Source: Gammaproteobacteria bacterium (lineage in GTDB: Bacteria; Pseudomonadota; Gammaproteobacteria; Pseudomonadales; Azotimanducaceae). From it: a DNA stretch of 52,876 bases. Below, piece by piece: positions 36,377-45,098 of this stretch. Numbering within the stretch: position 1 is the first letter of the stretch; every line of letters starts with the position of its first letter. The stretch covers positions 1 to 52,876 of the forward strand of contig JAPPND010000111.1 in NCBI GenBank assembly GCA_028818795.1, in the 5' to 3' direction. The notes under the pieces are model-generated. The model saw only the letters and a program-made list of their open reading frames with translations. It ran no database searches and was not told the origin of the DNA. Both the position numbers and the translations under genes were made by a program.

Positions 36377-37210
36377 ATGGCGGCGTCTCCGCCGGTTCTG
36401 CTCGCGGCGTACGCGGTAGCGGTCTTCCTGGCGTCCGTGGCCGGCGGGAGGCTCTCCGAATACGGTGCGATGACGCACCGGCGCACGCAGATCGTGATGA
36501 GCTTCGTCGCGGGCTTCATCCTCGGGATCGCCGTTTTCCACCTTCTGCCGCACGGCTTGGAGCGGATTCCCGGACCGAACGTCTTCGAGACCGCGGCGCT
36601 GTGGATCATGATCGGGATGTTCGTGATGATCGTCCTGCTGCGCGTGTTCGACTTCCATCAGCACGACTTCAGCGCCGAGGCGGCGGCGGACCACGGCCAC
36701 GGAGGCACCGGCAGAGGCGGCTTGTTCGGCGTCGCCTTGGGCCTCGGCTTGCATACCGTGACCGAAGGCGCCGCGCTCGGCGCGAGCGTGCGGGTGGGCT
36801 TCGTGGAGGAAGGCGTGCTTCCGGGCCTCGGCGTTTGCCTCGCAATCCTGCTTCACAAACCGCTGGACGCCTACTCGATCACCGGCATGATGAAGCACGC
36901 GGGGCACAATCCCCGTGCGCGGTTGGCGGCGAACCTCGGCTACGCGCTGATCTGCCCTGTCGTGGCGATCGCAAGCTACCTTGGCGCGGGGATGCTCGGC
37001 CCGATCGCCGAAGGACCGATGATCGGTCGCGCACTTGCCTTCGCGGTCGGTGCCTTCCTGTGCATTTCGCTGAGCGATTTGCTGCCGGAAATCCACTTCC
37101 ACCGCCACGACCGCGGCAAGCTCCTGGTTGCGCTTTCTGCGGGGATCGGCCTTGCCTACGCACTCTACCTTGTGGAGGCGATGGCCATACACGGTCACGG
37201 AGATCACTGA
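36377..37210 (+). CDS. ZIP-family metal transporter
   Basis: A 277-residue ZIP transporter. Membrane segments begin LLAAYAVAVFLASVAGGRL. The metal-binding helices read GLGLHTVTEGAALGAS and AILLHKPLDAYSI, with the H..E and H.P patterns of ZIP helices 4 and 5. A His-rich cytoplasmic loop (FHQHDF, DHGHGG) lies after helix 3, and HFHRHD and HGHGDH lie near the C-terminus. ZIPs usually import Zn, Fe or Mn. Its position between a Cu/Zn-type permease and an RND efflux pump suggests regulation of the same metal. It begins 19 bp after the small membrane gene. Confidence 0.88.
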   Translation: MAASPPVLLAAYAVAVFLASVAGGRLSEYGAMTHRRTQIVMSFVAGFILGIAVFHLLPHGLERIPGPNVFETAALWIMIGMFVMIVLLRVFDFHQHDFSAEAAADHGHGGTGRGGLFGVALGLGLHTVTEGAALGASVRVGFVEEGVLPGLGVCLAILLHKPLDAYSITGMMKHAGHNPRARLAANLGYALICPVVAIASYLGAGMLGPIAEGPMIGRALAFAVGAFLCISLSDLLPEIHFHRHDRGKLLVALSAGIGLAYALYLVEAMAIHGHGDH

Positions 37211-37219
37211 CCGGTGTGG

Positions 37220-38509
37220 ATGACCGACCCGAACCGGTCCCGTGCAGGGCGTTGCCCTGCGGTGCACCATTCCGGGCGGAGCTTTGCACTGTGCGCCCTC
37301 GTGCTATGCGTCGGGAGCGTGTCAGCGAACGCTGCGAGTTCGACGCTGTCCCGGTTCGTTCGCGAGTCCGTCGCCGCCAATGCCGCCGTGCTCGCGGCGG
37401 AGCAGGCGCTGCGTGCGCACCGAGCGCGGGAGGCGGGGGCCGAACACTCGTACGACAATCCCGAACTGTCGGTCGAGACCGAAGAGATCGGTGCCTTCGG
37501 GAGGAAGGACGATCCCCAGGAACGGAGGTACGTGGTCGGCGTGACTCAGCAGCTCGACTTGTTCGGCAAGCGGCGCGCCCGGGCGGGGACCGCCAAGGCG
37601 CACCGACTGGCCGCCGAAGCCGAACTTGAGGCTGCAAGGGCAGCCGCCGCCGGCGAATTGCTGAACGCGCTGGCACGGTACCAGACTGCGGAGGCCCAGG
37701 TAGCGCTGGTCGTGCAGCACGAGCGCACGATGGGCGACTTCGAGATGCTCGCCGCACGGCGTCGTGCGGCAGGGGACATCAGCGGCATGGATGCAGGTGT
37801 CGCCACTCTCGCACTCGCGGAGACGCGTATGTGGCGAGCTGAAGTGGAGGCGGACCGCGCCGCCGCGAGGCGGGCCGTTCAGAGCGTCACCTTCAGCGAT
37901 GAGGGAGCTTGGCCAACGCTCGACTTCGACCCGCCTCCGCTGGAAAATGCCGCCGCGGAGGCGGTGGCCGCGCTCCCGGCCGTGCGAGCGGCACGGCGAA
38001 GGGCCGATGCGGCGAATGCGGCTGTACAAGCCGAACACCGGGCCCGCCTGCCCGACCCGGTGGTGGGCGCCGGTATCGGGAGGGAATCGGGTGTCGGTGT
38101 GGTGGAGTTGAGCGTGTCGGTCCCGCTACCCGTGCTCAACCGAAATGCATACGGCGTCCCGGCTGCTGAGGCGGACGAAGCGGCGCTCCGGGGCGAAGCG
38201 GACGACGTCGCGCATCGTGCCCGGGCGCAATTCTTGGCCAGCGCCGAGCGGTACGATATTGCGCGGCGGGCATGGAGCGAGTGGCAGGAAGGTGGAGCGG
38301 CGGTGCTGGATGCGCGGGAAGCGCTGGCGAGGCAGTCCTGGAAGGCGGGCGAACTGACTCCTGCCGAGTATCTTGTGCATGTCGAAGCTGTTGTCGGGTT
38401 GCGCGTCCGTTCGCTCGACCTGCGCCGCACCGTCTGGGAAGCGTGGTTCGAGTGGCTGCTGGCGTCGGGGCGGTTGGAACAGTGGCTGGATGGAGGCGAC
38501 GCGACGTGA
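37220..38509 (+). CDS. TolC/CzcC-type outer-membrane efflux protein
   Basis: A 429-residue outer-membrane channel subunit. The signal peptide (ALCALVLCVGSVSANAAS) is followed by coiled-coil repeats with many Ala, Glu and Arg, the motif SYDNPELSVETEEIGAFG and VVGVTQQLDLFGKRRAR, and in the second half LPDPVVGAGIGRESGVGVVELSVSVPLPVLNRN, typical of CzcC. The start could also be the GTG at 37214. It begins 9 bp after the ZIP stop, and its TGA overlaps the GTG of the adaptor gene, so it belongs to the CzcCBA operon. Confidence 0.85.
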   Translation: MTDPNRSRAGRCPAVHHSGRSFALCALVLCVGSVSANAASSTLSRFVRESVAANAAVLAAEQALRAHRAREAGAEHSYDNPELSVETEEIGAFGRKDDPQERRYVVGVTQQLDLFGKRRARAGTAKAHRLAAEAELEAARAAAAGELLNALARYQTAEAQVALVVQHERTMGDFEMLAARRRAAGDISGMDAGVATLALAETRMWRAEVEADRAAARRAVQSVTFSDEGAWPTLDFDPPPLENAAAEAVAALPAVRAARRRADAANAAVQAEHRARLPDPVVGAGIGRESGVGVVELSVSVPLPVLNRNAYGVPAAEADEAALRGEADDVAHRARAQFLASAERYDIARRAWSEWQEGGAAVLDAREALARQSWKAGELTPAEYLVHVEAVVGLRVRSLDLRRTVWEAWFEWLLASGRLEQWLDGGDAT

Positions 38510-39609
38510 GGTCTGGGTCAACAACGGCGGCGGCATTGGTCGTGGTTGCTGCGTGGAATTGCGGCGCAGACGCGGAGGCGGATGACGATCACGAGGAGGG
38601 TGCCGTCGCGCTTAGCCACGAGGAACGCACGGCTGCCGGGGTGGAAACGGAACGCGTCGAGCGCCGCAGTCTCCGGCACCGGGTAGTCTTGCCGGCGGAA
38701 GTCGTCGTCAACGGGTACCGGTCGGCGCGGGTGACGCCGAAGATCACGTCGGTCGTGGAGGCGAGGCATGTGCGCCTCGGCGATGCGGTGGAAGCGGGAC
38801 AAAGGCTCGCGAGCCTATCCAGCGTCGCGATGGCAGAGGCGGCTGGCGAACTGATGCTCGCCGCGTACGAGTGGCGCTTGGTGCGGGAACTGGGTTCGGA
38901 GGCGGTGTCGGGTCGCCGCTACGCCGAGGCCCAGACGGCGCAACGCAAGGCGATGGCGAAGGTGCAGGCATACGGCCTGACCGAGAGCCAGGCGCACTCG
39001 CTCGCGGCATCGGACGACGCAAGCGCCTTCTCGGGCGTGTTTGACATGCTGGCCCCCCGGGCGGGCACCGTATTCAGCGACGACTTCGTGGTCGGCGAAC
39101 TCGTCGAGCCGGGACGTGTACTCTTCGAGATCGTCGACGAGTCGTCGGTCTGGGTCGAGGCCCGCGCGGCCGAACTGCCCGACGTGGAGGCCGGGGCGGA
39201 AGTCGATGTCGTCGACAGCGAGGGTCGCCGCACGGTCGGGCGTGTCGTGCAGCGCCACCACCGGCTCGACGAATCGACGCGGACGCAGGGGCTCCGAATC
39301 GAGGTCGATAACGTCGGCGATGCGCTCCATCCCGGACAGTTTGTGGAGGTCGAACTCGCGACCGGTGCGACCGGCCCCGTGCTCGCCGTGCCCAAGGCCG
39401 CGGTGACGCTGATCGACGGCCGCGAAAACGTGTTCCGGCTGGAGGACGAGGAATTCCATGCCGTGCCGGTGGCGACCCGGGCCGATATCGGGGAGTGGGT
39501 CGTGATCGAGGCGGGTCTCGAACCGGGAGACGACGTGGCCACGTCCGGCGTGTTTCACCTGAAATCGCTGCTGCTGAAGTCGTCGCTGGGGAGCGGCCAT
39601 GCGCACTAG
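38506..39609 (+). CDS. CzcB-type RND periplasmic adaptor
   Basis: A 367-residue membrane-fusion protein that would link the inner-membrane pump to the outer-membrane channel. It uses a GTG overlapping the czcC-like stop. A short hydrophobic N-terminus (TTAAALVVVAAWNCGADA), possibly a lipoprotein or signal segment, is followed by DDDHEEGAVALSHEERTAAGVETE. The barrel and lipoyl segments are RVTPKITSVVEARHVRLGDAVEAGQRLASL and APRAGTVFSDDFVVGELVEPGRVLFEI. The ending GDDVATSGVFHLKSLLLKSSLGSGHAH carries a terminal HAH, a possible metal contact. Confidence 0.85.
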   Translation: MRSGSTTAAALVVVAAWNCGADAEADDDHEEGAVALSHEERTAAGVETERVERRSLRHRVVLPAEVVVNGYRSARVTPKITSVVEARHVRLGDAVEAGQRLASLSSVAMAEAAGELMLAAYEWRLVRELGSEAVSGRRYAEAQTAQRKAMAKVQAYGLTESQAHSLAASDDASAFSGVFDMLAPRAGTVFSDDFVVGELVEPGRVLFEIVDESSVWVEARAAELPDVEAGAEVDVVDSEGRRTVGRVVQRHHRLDESTRTQGLRIEVDNVGDALHPGQFVEVELATGATGPVLAVPKAAVTLIDGRENVFRLEDEEFHAVPVATRADIGEWVVIEAGLEPGDDVATSGVFHLKSLLLKSSLGSGHAH

Positions 39610-39643
39610 TGCTCCGCCGAGGCGCCCCGGGTAGGCATCCACC

Positions 39644-42600
39644 GTGCTCGGCGGACTGGTCGAACTGTCGCTGCGCTACCGGCTGCTGGTGCTCATCGCA
39701 TTCGCCGGAATCGCCTTTCTCGGATGGCGGGCCGTGCGCACGGTGCCGGTCGACGCGTTTCCCGATGTCACGCCCGTGCAGGTCAACGTCTACACGGAGT
39801 CGCCGGGCCTCGCGGCCGAGGACGTCGAACAACTGCTCACGTTTCCGGTGGAGTCGGGACTGGCCGGTCTTCCCGGGGTCAGTCTCATCCGCTCCGTGAG
39901 CCTGTTCGGTCTGTCCTACGTCGCCGTGTATTTCGAGGACGATGTGGACATCTATTTCGCCCGCCGTCTGGTGATGGAGAGACTGCAGGAGGTCGGCGAA
40001 CGGCTTCCCGAGGGGTACGGCAAGCCGGAGATGGGGCCGAACTCGTCGGGCCTCGGTCAGGTTTTCTGGTACACGCTCGAACGCGCCGACGAGTCGCTCG
40101 CCGACGTGGTGACCGACATGGACCTGCGTACGCTTCACGACTGGACCGTCAGGCTTCGCTTGAGAACCGCGCCGGGCGTCGACGACGTAATGTCGTGGGG
40201 AGGTCTTGAACGCCAGTTTCAGGTCGTGGTCGATCCGATGCGCATGATCGGATACGACTTGGGCTTTTCAGACGTGGTCGAAGCCGTCGCCGCGAACAAC
40301 GCCCAGGTCGGCGGCCAGTACGTCGATGTCGGGCGCGAACAATATCTGGTCCGGGGCATGGGGCTCGTCCGCGGCCGCGACGATCTGGGAGGGATCGTGC
40401 TGAAGGTCCGGGACGGCACGCCGGTTTTCCTGCGCGACGTGGCGGAGATCGTCGAGGGCGGCGCGCAGCGTTTCGGGGCGGTGACGCGCGATGGTCGCGA
40501 GGTGGTGCTCGGCATGGCGTTGTCGAGAGTGGGCGAGAACGCGGCCGCCGTCGTGCGCGCCGTGCGCGACCGAGTCGACGCCGTGCGTCGGGCGTTGCCG
40601 GACGGTGTGGTGCTGAAACCCGTGTACGACCGGACCCGGCTCGTCGACGAGGCCACCTGGACCGCCATCCGGGCGCTGCTTGAGGGCACCGTGCTCGTGG
40701 CGATCGTGCTGTTCCTATTCCTGGGCGACCTTCGCTGTGCGGCGGTGGTGATCTCTGCGCTGCCCATGGCGATGCTGATCGCGTTCATCGGGATGGAGCG
40801 GGCAGGCATGTCCGCGAACCTCATGTCGCTGGCGGGCCTCGCCGTCGGGATTGGGATGATGGTGGACGGTGCCGTCGTCATGGTGGAGAACGCGTTCCGG
40901 GTGATGGCGCGGCGTGGGTCGGGAGGAGCTCCGGTGGACCGAGCCGCTGCGGTTGGCGACGCGGCGCACGAAGTCGCGAACCCCATCGCGTTCGCGATCG
41001 GGATCATCATCGTGGTGTTCATCCCGCTGTTCGCGCTGGAGGGACTCGAAGGGAAGCTGTTCAAGCCGATGGCTCTGAACATCGCCTTCGCGATGGCCGG
41101 CTCGCTGCTGTTGACGCTCACCTTCATCCCCGTACTGGCCGCAGGCGTTCTCAAGCCAAAGGAAGAAAAGGAGACGTGGTTGCTGCGCGCCGCGAAGGCC
41201 GCGTACCTGCCGCTGTTGGACTGGGCGCTGGCGAACCGGCGCATCGTCGTCGTCGGAGCGCTCGCGCTGTTGGCGGCATCCCTGGCCGTTTTCCCGTTCC
41301 TGGGGCGCGAATTCATGCCCACCCTGGAAGAGGGCGACATCATGTGGCGGGTCACGGGGATTCCATCGGCGTCCCTAGACCAGTCCATTGCGGTTTCGAT
41401 CGATATCGAGAATGCGCTTGCCCGGTTCCCGGAGGTTGAGTCCACCGTCGCGATGATCGGCCGGGCGGAGAAGGGCGAGACGGTCGACGTGAACTACATG
41501 GAGATATACACGGCGTTGCGACCAGTGGGCGAGTGGCCGTCCGAACACGACCATGCGACGCTCGCCTCCGCCATGCGGGAGGAGATCGAGCGCGTGGCCC
41601 CGACCACCGTCGTGGCTTTCACGCAGCCAATCCAGATGCGGGTCGAGGAGCTGATCTCGGGTGTGCGCAGCACGTTGGCGGTCAAGCTTTACGGGGAGGA
41701 TCTTGCCGAGCTGGACCGCTTGAGCGGGCGCATCAAAGACGTCATCGCCGAGGTGGACGGAGTCGCCGATCTGTCCCTGGAGGCGAACCTCGGCAAGCCG
41801 CAGATCCGCATCGAGGTGCGGCGGGACAGGCTCGCCCGGTACGGTATGAACGCGGACGAGGTCCTTTCGGTCGTGCGGACCGGCATCGGCAACGAACCCG
41901 TTTCGACGCTCTTGGACGGCGTGCGGCGGTTCGACATCACGGTTCGGCTAGACGACGCGTCCAAGGCGTCGGTGGCGGCGATCGGGCGGACTCCGCTCAG
42001 AACGTCGGACGGGGCGATCGTGCCGCTGTCAGCCGTTGCGGACGTGAGCGTGGCGGAGGGCTACTCGTTCGTCAGACGCGAGCAGCTTCGACGCTACGCC
42101 GTGATCCAGATGGATGTGCAGGGCCGGGACGTGGACGGTTTCGTGAAGGAGGCCGACGCGGCAATCGCGGCCGCGGTTGATCTGCCGCCGGGTTACTGGA
42201 TCGAGTGGGGCGGCGCCTTCGAAAACCAGCAACGTGCGCTGAAGCGGCTGTCCGTTATCGTGCCGCTCACGATTTTCCTCATCTTCGTGCTCCTGTACAC
42301 GGCGTTCGGGTCCGCGAGATACGCGACGCTGATCATCGCCAACGTACCGTTCGCGACCATCGGCGGCGTTGCCGCGCTGCTGCTCGGTGGCCAGCACGTG
42401 TCCGTGCCCTCGGCCATCGGCCTCATCGCCGTGTTCGGCGTGGCCATGCTGAACGGAATCGTGCTGGTGAGCTTCATCAACCAATTGCGTACGGGGGGTG
42501 CGGTCGTGCGCGAAGCGGTGCGACGGGGGGCCGAAATGCGCCTTCGCCCGGTCCTGATGACGGCGAGCGTCGCCATCCTGGGTCTGCTCCCGATGCTCCT

Positions 42601-42745
42601 CTCGACCGGCGCCGGCGCGGAGACGCAGCGTCCGCTCGCAGCCGTGGTGATCGGCGGGCTTGTCACGTCGACGATGCTGACGCTTGTCCTGCTCCCGGTC
42701 ATCTACGAGTGGCTCGAAGGTGGACGGGAGTCCAGCAGCGCGTAG
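39644..42745 (+). CDS. CzcA-type heavy-metal RND efflux pump
   Basis: A 1033-residue inner-membrane RND transporter with 12 membrane segments and two large periplasmic loops. Landmarks are PVDAFPDVTPVQVNVYTESPG near the start, MVDGAVVMVENAFR in the fourth helix, GREFMPTLEEGDIMWR, and the C-terminal TMLTLVLLPVIYEWLEGG. CzcA proteins normally show DFG before IIVDGAVVIVEN; here the preceding residues are GIGM, so the DFG signature is changed while the charged DGA/VEN part is kept. Metal specificity (Zn, Co, Cd or Ni) cannot be fixed from sequence. The GTG start is 34 bp after the adaptor gene. Confidence 0.9.
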   Translation: MLGGLVELSLRYRLLVLIAFAGIAFLGWRAVRTVPVDAFPDVTPVQVNVYTESPGLAAEDVEQLLTFPVESGLAGLPGVSLIRSVSLFGLSYVAVYFEDDVDIYFARRLVMERLQEVGERLPEGYGKPEMGPNSSGLGQVFWYTLERADESLADVVTDMDLRTLHDWTVRLRLRTAPGVDDVMSWGGLERQFQVVVDPMRMIGYDLGFSDVVEAVAANNAQVGGQYVDVGREQYLVRGMGLVRGRDDLGGIVLKVRDGTPVFLRDVAEIVEGGAQRFGAVTRDGREVVLGMALSRVGENAAAVVRAVRDRVDAVRRALPDGVVLKPVYDRTRLVDEATWTAIRALLEGTVLVAIVLFLFLGDLRCAAVVISALPMAMLIAFIGMERAGMSANLMSLAGLAVGIGMMVDGAVVMVENAFRVMARRGSGGAPVDRAAAVGDAAHEVANPIAFAIGIIIVVFIPLFALEGLEGKLFKPMALNIAFAMAGSLLLTLTFIPVLAAGVLKPKEEKETWLLRAAKAAYLPLLDWALANRRIVVVGALALLAASLAVFPFLGREFMPTLEEGDIMWRVTGIPSASLDQSIAVSIDIENALARFPEVESTVAMIGRAEKGETVDVNYMEIYTALRPVGEWPSEHDHATLASAMREEIERVAPTTVVAFTQPIQMRVEELISGVRSTLAVKLYGEDLAELDRLSGRIKDVIAEVDGVADLSLEANLGKPQIRIEVRRDRLARYGMNADEVLSVVRTGIGNEPVSTLLDGVRRFDITVRLDDASKASVAAIGRTPLRTSDGAIVPLSAVADVSVAEGYSFVRREQLRRYAVIQMDVQGRDVDGFVKEADAAIAAAVDLPPGYWIEWGGAFENQQRALKRLSVIVPLTIFLIFVLLYTAFGSARYATLIIANVPFATIGGVAALLLGGQHVSVPSAIGLIAVFGVAMLNGIVLVSFINQLRTGGAVVREAVRRGAEMRLRPVLMTASVAILGLLPMLLSTGAGAETQRPLAAVVIGGLVTSTMLTLVLLPVIYEWLEGGRESSSA

Positions 42746-42781
42746 CCGCCTTGCCGCGTTCGGGCAAGACTGCACGGAATT

Positions 42782-42902
42782 CATGGCGGCCAAGGCCGAG
42801 GCTGCGGGTTCGAAGCCCCGGTTCGTCACGATTCCCGGCGACAACCCGCCGACGATCGTGTTTTTCCGCGATCCGGATGGCTACGAGATCGAGCTGTACT
42901 AA
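42782..42902 (+). pseudogene. C-terminal remnant of a VOC/glyoxalase-fold gene
   Basis: The last 40 codons read FVTIPGDNPPTIVFFRDPDGYEIELY at the end, which is the C-terminal metal-binding strand of vicinal-oxygen-chelate proteins, including the terminal glutamate. The preceding codons soon lose similarity, and there is no room for the missing N-terminal half because the CzcA gene ends 37 bp upstream. It appears to be a gene cut by insertion or deletion at the edge of the metal cluster. Confidence 0.65.
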
Positions 42903-42942
42903 GCGCCGGCCCCGTAGCGCCCCAAAGCCAGGGGCGGCGCTT
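42901..42942. terminator. GC-rich hairpin after the CzcA operon
   Basis: AAGCGCCGGCCCC pairs with GGGGCGGCGCTT (12 bp with one bulged G, 17-nt loop), starting at the stop codon of the VOC remnant. There is no T tract, so factor-independent termination is uncertain; it may instead stabilise the 3' end of the transcript. Confidence 0.4.
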
Positions 42943-42993
42943 CGCTTTCGCTGTGCGCCGCCTCCGCCTCCGGCCCAGCCACGCCGACCTGCC

Positions 42994-43042
42994 CATGGAA
43001 CAAACGCCACGGTCGCAGGCTCCCTTTGGCGTTTGTTCCATG
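42994..43042. repeat. perfect 16-bp inverted repeat
   Basis: CATGGAACAAACGCCA (42994-43009) and TGGCGTTTGTTCCATG (43027-43042) are exact reverse complements separated by 17 nt. The arms are much less GC-rich than the surroundings. It lies in the non-coding gap between convergent genes and could terminate transcription from both sides or be a relic of a small palindromic element. Confidence 0.7.
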
Positions 43043-43045
43043 CGA

Positions 43046-43156
43046 GGGGCGAGGCTATCGCGCACGGAGGGCGCGCCCTCGCCCGTGCCCATCGACGAAG
43101 GCCGTTCTGCTCAAACACTGTCGAGGGCACGCTGTCTCGGCCGCGATAGCCGCCCC
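43046..43156. other. structured non-coding element, three-way-junction-like
   Basis: A closing helix pairs 43046-43062 with 43142-43156 (15 bp, one 2-nt bulge). It encloses a hairpin at 43063-43087 (CACGG/CCGTG with an inner AGGG/CCCT) and a second hairpin at 43088-43127 (CCC-A-TCGAC pairing with GTCGA-GGG, 23-nt loop). It ends exactly at the stop codon of the RNHCP gene on the minus strand. The nested pairing fits a small structured RNA, a complex terminator or a folded repeat; no known RNA family is recognised. Confidence 0.4.
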
Positions 43157-43477
43157 CTACGACGCGAGGTCACGCATTAGCCTAGTCACCGCGTCGGTCT
43201 CCTCGGGCCGCGCGTAGTTCGCCCGCTCGAAGCCGCAACGCTCGCAGCGATGCGTGAGCCGCCAGCGGCCGTGACTTCCATCGACGGAAACGGGGCGCAT
43301 CAGGCCACCGCAGCCGGCTCTCCGGTCGCCCGGGTGGATGTCGACGTGTTTGCTGGTGAGGCACCTGGAACAGTGGTTCGTGTAGCCATCGCCGGCGTTG
43401 AACGCCCCGCAGCGTTCGCAGGTGAAGTCTTCGACGCGTCGCTGGAAACGACGGGAGCGTGTCGGAAATTCGGTCAT
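43157..43477 (-). CDS. RNHCP-domain zinc-ribbon protein
   Basis: A 106-residue protein of the RNHCP family. FTCERCGAFNAGDGYTNHCSRCLTSKHVDIHPGDR, then CGGLMRP, and later THRCERCGFERANYARP give three Cys-pair knuckles in the family order, with the signature NHC-x-x-C. The fold is a zinc-binding domain of unknown function; nucleic-acid or RNA contact is often guessed for such ribbons. It is divergent from the thiolase-like gene and convergent with the CzcA operon. Confidence 0.85.
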   Translation of the reverse strand: MTEFPTRSRRFQRRVEDFTCERCGAFNAGDGYTNHCSRCLTSKHVDIHPGDRRAGCGGLMRPVSVDGSHGRWRLTHRCERCGFERANYARPEETDAVTRLMRDLAS

Positions 43478-43558
43478 TGCTGCGGATTATCGCGCTCGTG
43501 AGCGGCAAGCGCGATGGCGCTTCTGCAAAGGTCGGCCTCTTCAACGCGCGATCGAATC

Positions 43559-43564
43559 TATAAT
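43559..43564 (+). promoter_or_regulatory. -10 element for the thiolase-like gene
   Basis: A perfect TATAAT lies 39 bp upstream of the start at 43604, in a sequence otherwise poor in A+T. Transcription would start near 43571. The -35 region (around 43536-43543) is weak, so strength or activator dependence is uncertain. Confidence 0.5.
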
Positions 43565-43603
43565 CGTCGGACGCGGCCGGCAGCCGTGCGTCTGATTGAG
43601 GGG

Positions 43604-45082
43604 ATGATGCCGACATCTACGTTCGAACCCGTTCTGGTGGGCGTCGCCCAGCTCGAGCAGCGCGATGCCGATCCCGTCGCGGGGAGGGGCGAGGAACCCC
43701 TCGAGTTGATGATCGATGCGGTACGTGCAGCAGCCGAGGATGCGGGCGCGCCGGGCCTTTTGCCTTCGGTGGATGCCGTGCGCGTCACCCGCGGCATGTG
43801 GCCGTACGAGGATCCGGCCAGGGTAGTCGCGGAAGCGATCGGCTGTCAGGACGCGGAGACCGGCGTATCGATGTGGGGCGGCGATGCCGTGCAGTTGATG
43901 CTGACCGAAAGCGCGCTGGACATACAAAGCAGTGCACGGCAGATCGTCGTCCTGGTCGGGGCGGAGTGCGGTCGCACGCAGGCCAAGGCGAGGCGCGCGG
44001 GCATCGACCTTCTATGGCGCGCGGCACCGGGTACTCCGGACCGCACGTTCGGCGAGGAACTCAAGATGCGCACCCGGGCGGAGGCGGTCCGCGGCGTATC
44101 CCAGCCGATCCAGATGTATCCCATCTTCGAGAACGCCATTCGCCATGCTCGCGGTGAGACGCTCGACGGGCATATCCGCCGGGTCTCCGAACTGTGGGCG
44201 GGGTTCAGCCGGGTCGCCGCGGGCAATCCGCATGCATGGATTCGAGAGCCCGCCACCGCGGAGGAGATTCGCACACCCAGCGACTTCAACCGCCGCGTGT
44301 CCTTCCCCTATCCCAAGCTGATGAACTCGAACAGCAACGTCGACCAGGCGGCAGCTCTGATCCTCTGTTCGACCGTAGTCGCCCGGCGGTTCGGGATTCC
44401 CGAGGACAAGTGGGTCTACCCGTGGGCCGCCACCGCCGCGCACGACACCTACGCGGTATCGAACCGCGACAACCTACACTCGTCGCCGGGAATCCGCATC
44501 GCGGGCGGTCGTGCGCTGGAACTGGCGGATCGCGACGTCGAAGACGTTGCTCACGTGGATCTCTACAGCTGTTTCCCGTCGGCGGTGCAGGTGGCCGCTG
44601 CGGAACTGGGCTTGGGCGAAGAGCGACCCTTGACCGTGACCGGCGGCCTCACCTTCGGCGGCGGGCCGCTCAACAACTACGTCATGCACGCCATCGCGCG
44701 GATGGCGGAGGTGCTCCGCGACAGTCCCGGCGACATTGGCTTGGTGAGTAGCAACGGCGGGTTCATCACCAAGCACGCCTTCGGCATCTACTCGACCGCG
44801 CCGCCGCACCAGCCATTCCGTTACGAAGTGCCCCAGGGTCGCGTGGACGCCATGCCGACCCGGGAAGCGGTGCCGGCGTTCGACGGCCCGGTGGAGATCG
44901 AGTCCTACACCGTGATGTACGGATCCAATGGCCCCTCCGCAGCGCTCGTTGCGTGTCTCCTAGACGATGGCCGGCGAGCCTGGGGCAATACCGACGACGC
45001 GGAAGCAATGCACGCGATGGTGAACGAGGAATTCTGCGGCCGTCCGGCCCGGCTTCGCGAGCAGGGCACGATCGAGTTCTAG
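43604..45082 (+). CDS. acetyl-CoA acetyltransferase-like (thiolase-fold) protein
   Basis: A 492-residue thiolase-superfamily protein of the acetyl-CoA acetyltransferase / SCP2-like type. The N-terminus (FEPVLVGVAQLEQRDADPV) and VDLYSCFPSAVQVAAAELGL are typical, and NGGFITKHAFGIYST holds the catalytic-type histidine. The usual nucleophile motif with Cys near residue 90 is replaced by VSMWGGDAVQLML, so classical Claisen chemistry is doubtful. Acyl-CoA handling in degradation of fatty acids or sterols is a family-level guess. A GAGGGG ribosome site abuts the start; an ATG three bases later is an alternative. Confidence 0.82.
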   Translation: MMPTSTFEPVLVGVAQLEQRDADPVAGRGEEPLELMIDAVRAAAEDAGAPGLLPSVDAVRVTRGMWPYEDPARVVAEAIGCQDAETGVSMWGGDAVQLMLTESALDIQSSARQIVVLVGAECGRTQAKARRAGIDLLWRAAPGTPDRTFGEELKMRTRAEAVRGVSQPIQMYPIFENAIRHARGETLDGHIRRVSELWAGFSRVAAGNPHAWIREPATAEEIRTPSDFNRRVSFPYPKLMNSNSNVDQAAALILCSTVVARRFGIPEDKWVYPWAATAAHDTYAVSNRDNLHSSPGIRIAGGRALELADRDVEDVAHVDLYSCFPSAVQVAAAELGLGEERPLTVTGGLTFGGGPLNNYVMHAIARMAEVLRDSPGDIGLVSSNGGFITKHAFGIYSTAPPHQPFRYEVPQGRVDAMPTREAVPAFDGPVEIESYTVMYGSNGPSAALVACLLDDGRRAWGNTDDAEAMHAMVNEEFCGRPARLREQGTIEF

Positions 45083-45098
45083 AAGTCGCGACAGGCGG

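Noticed and set aside
40219-41445. 408-codon ORF opposite the CzcA-like gene
   Set aside because: Ser/Thr/Arg/Pro-rich antisense frame over strongly conserved RND pump sequence.
42806-42822. tRNA T-loop-like string GGTTCGAAGCC
   Set aside because: It lies inside the VOC remnant and no cloverleaf can be built around it. I found no tRNA, rRNA or tmRNA gene in the window.
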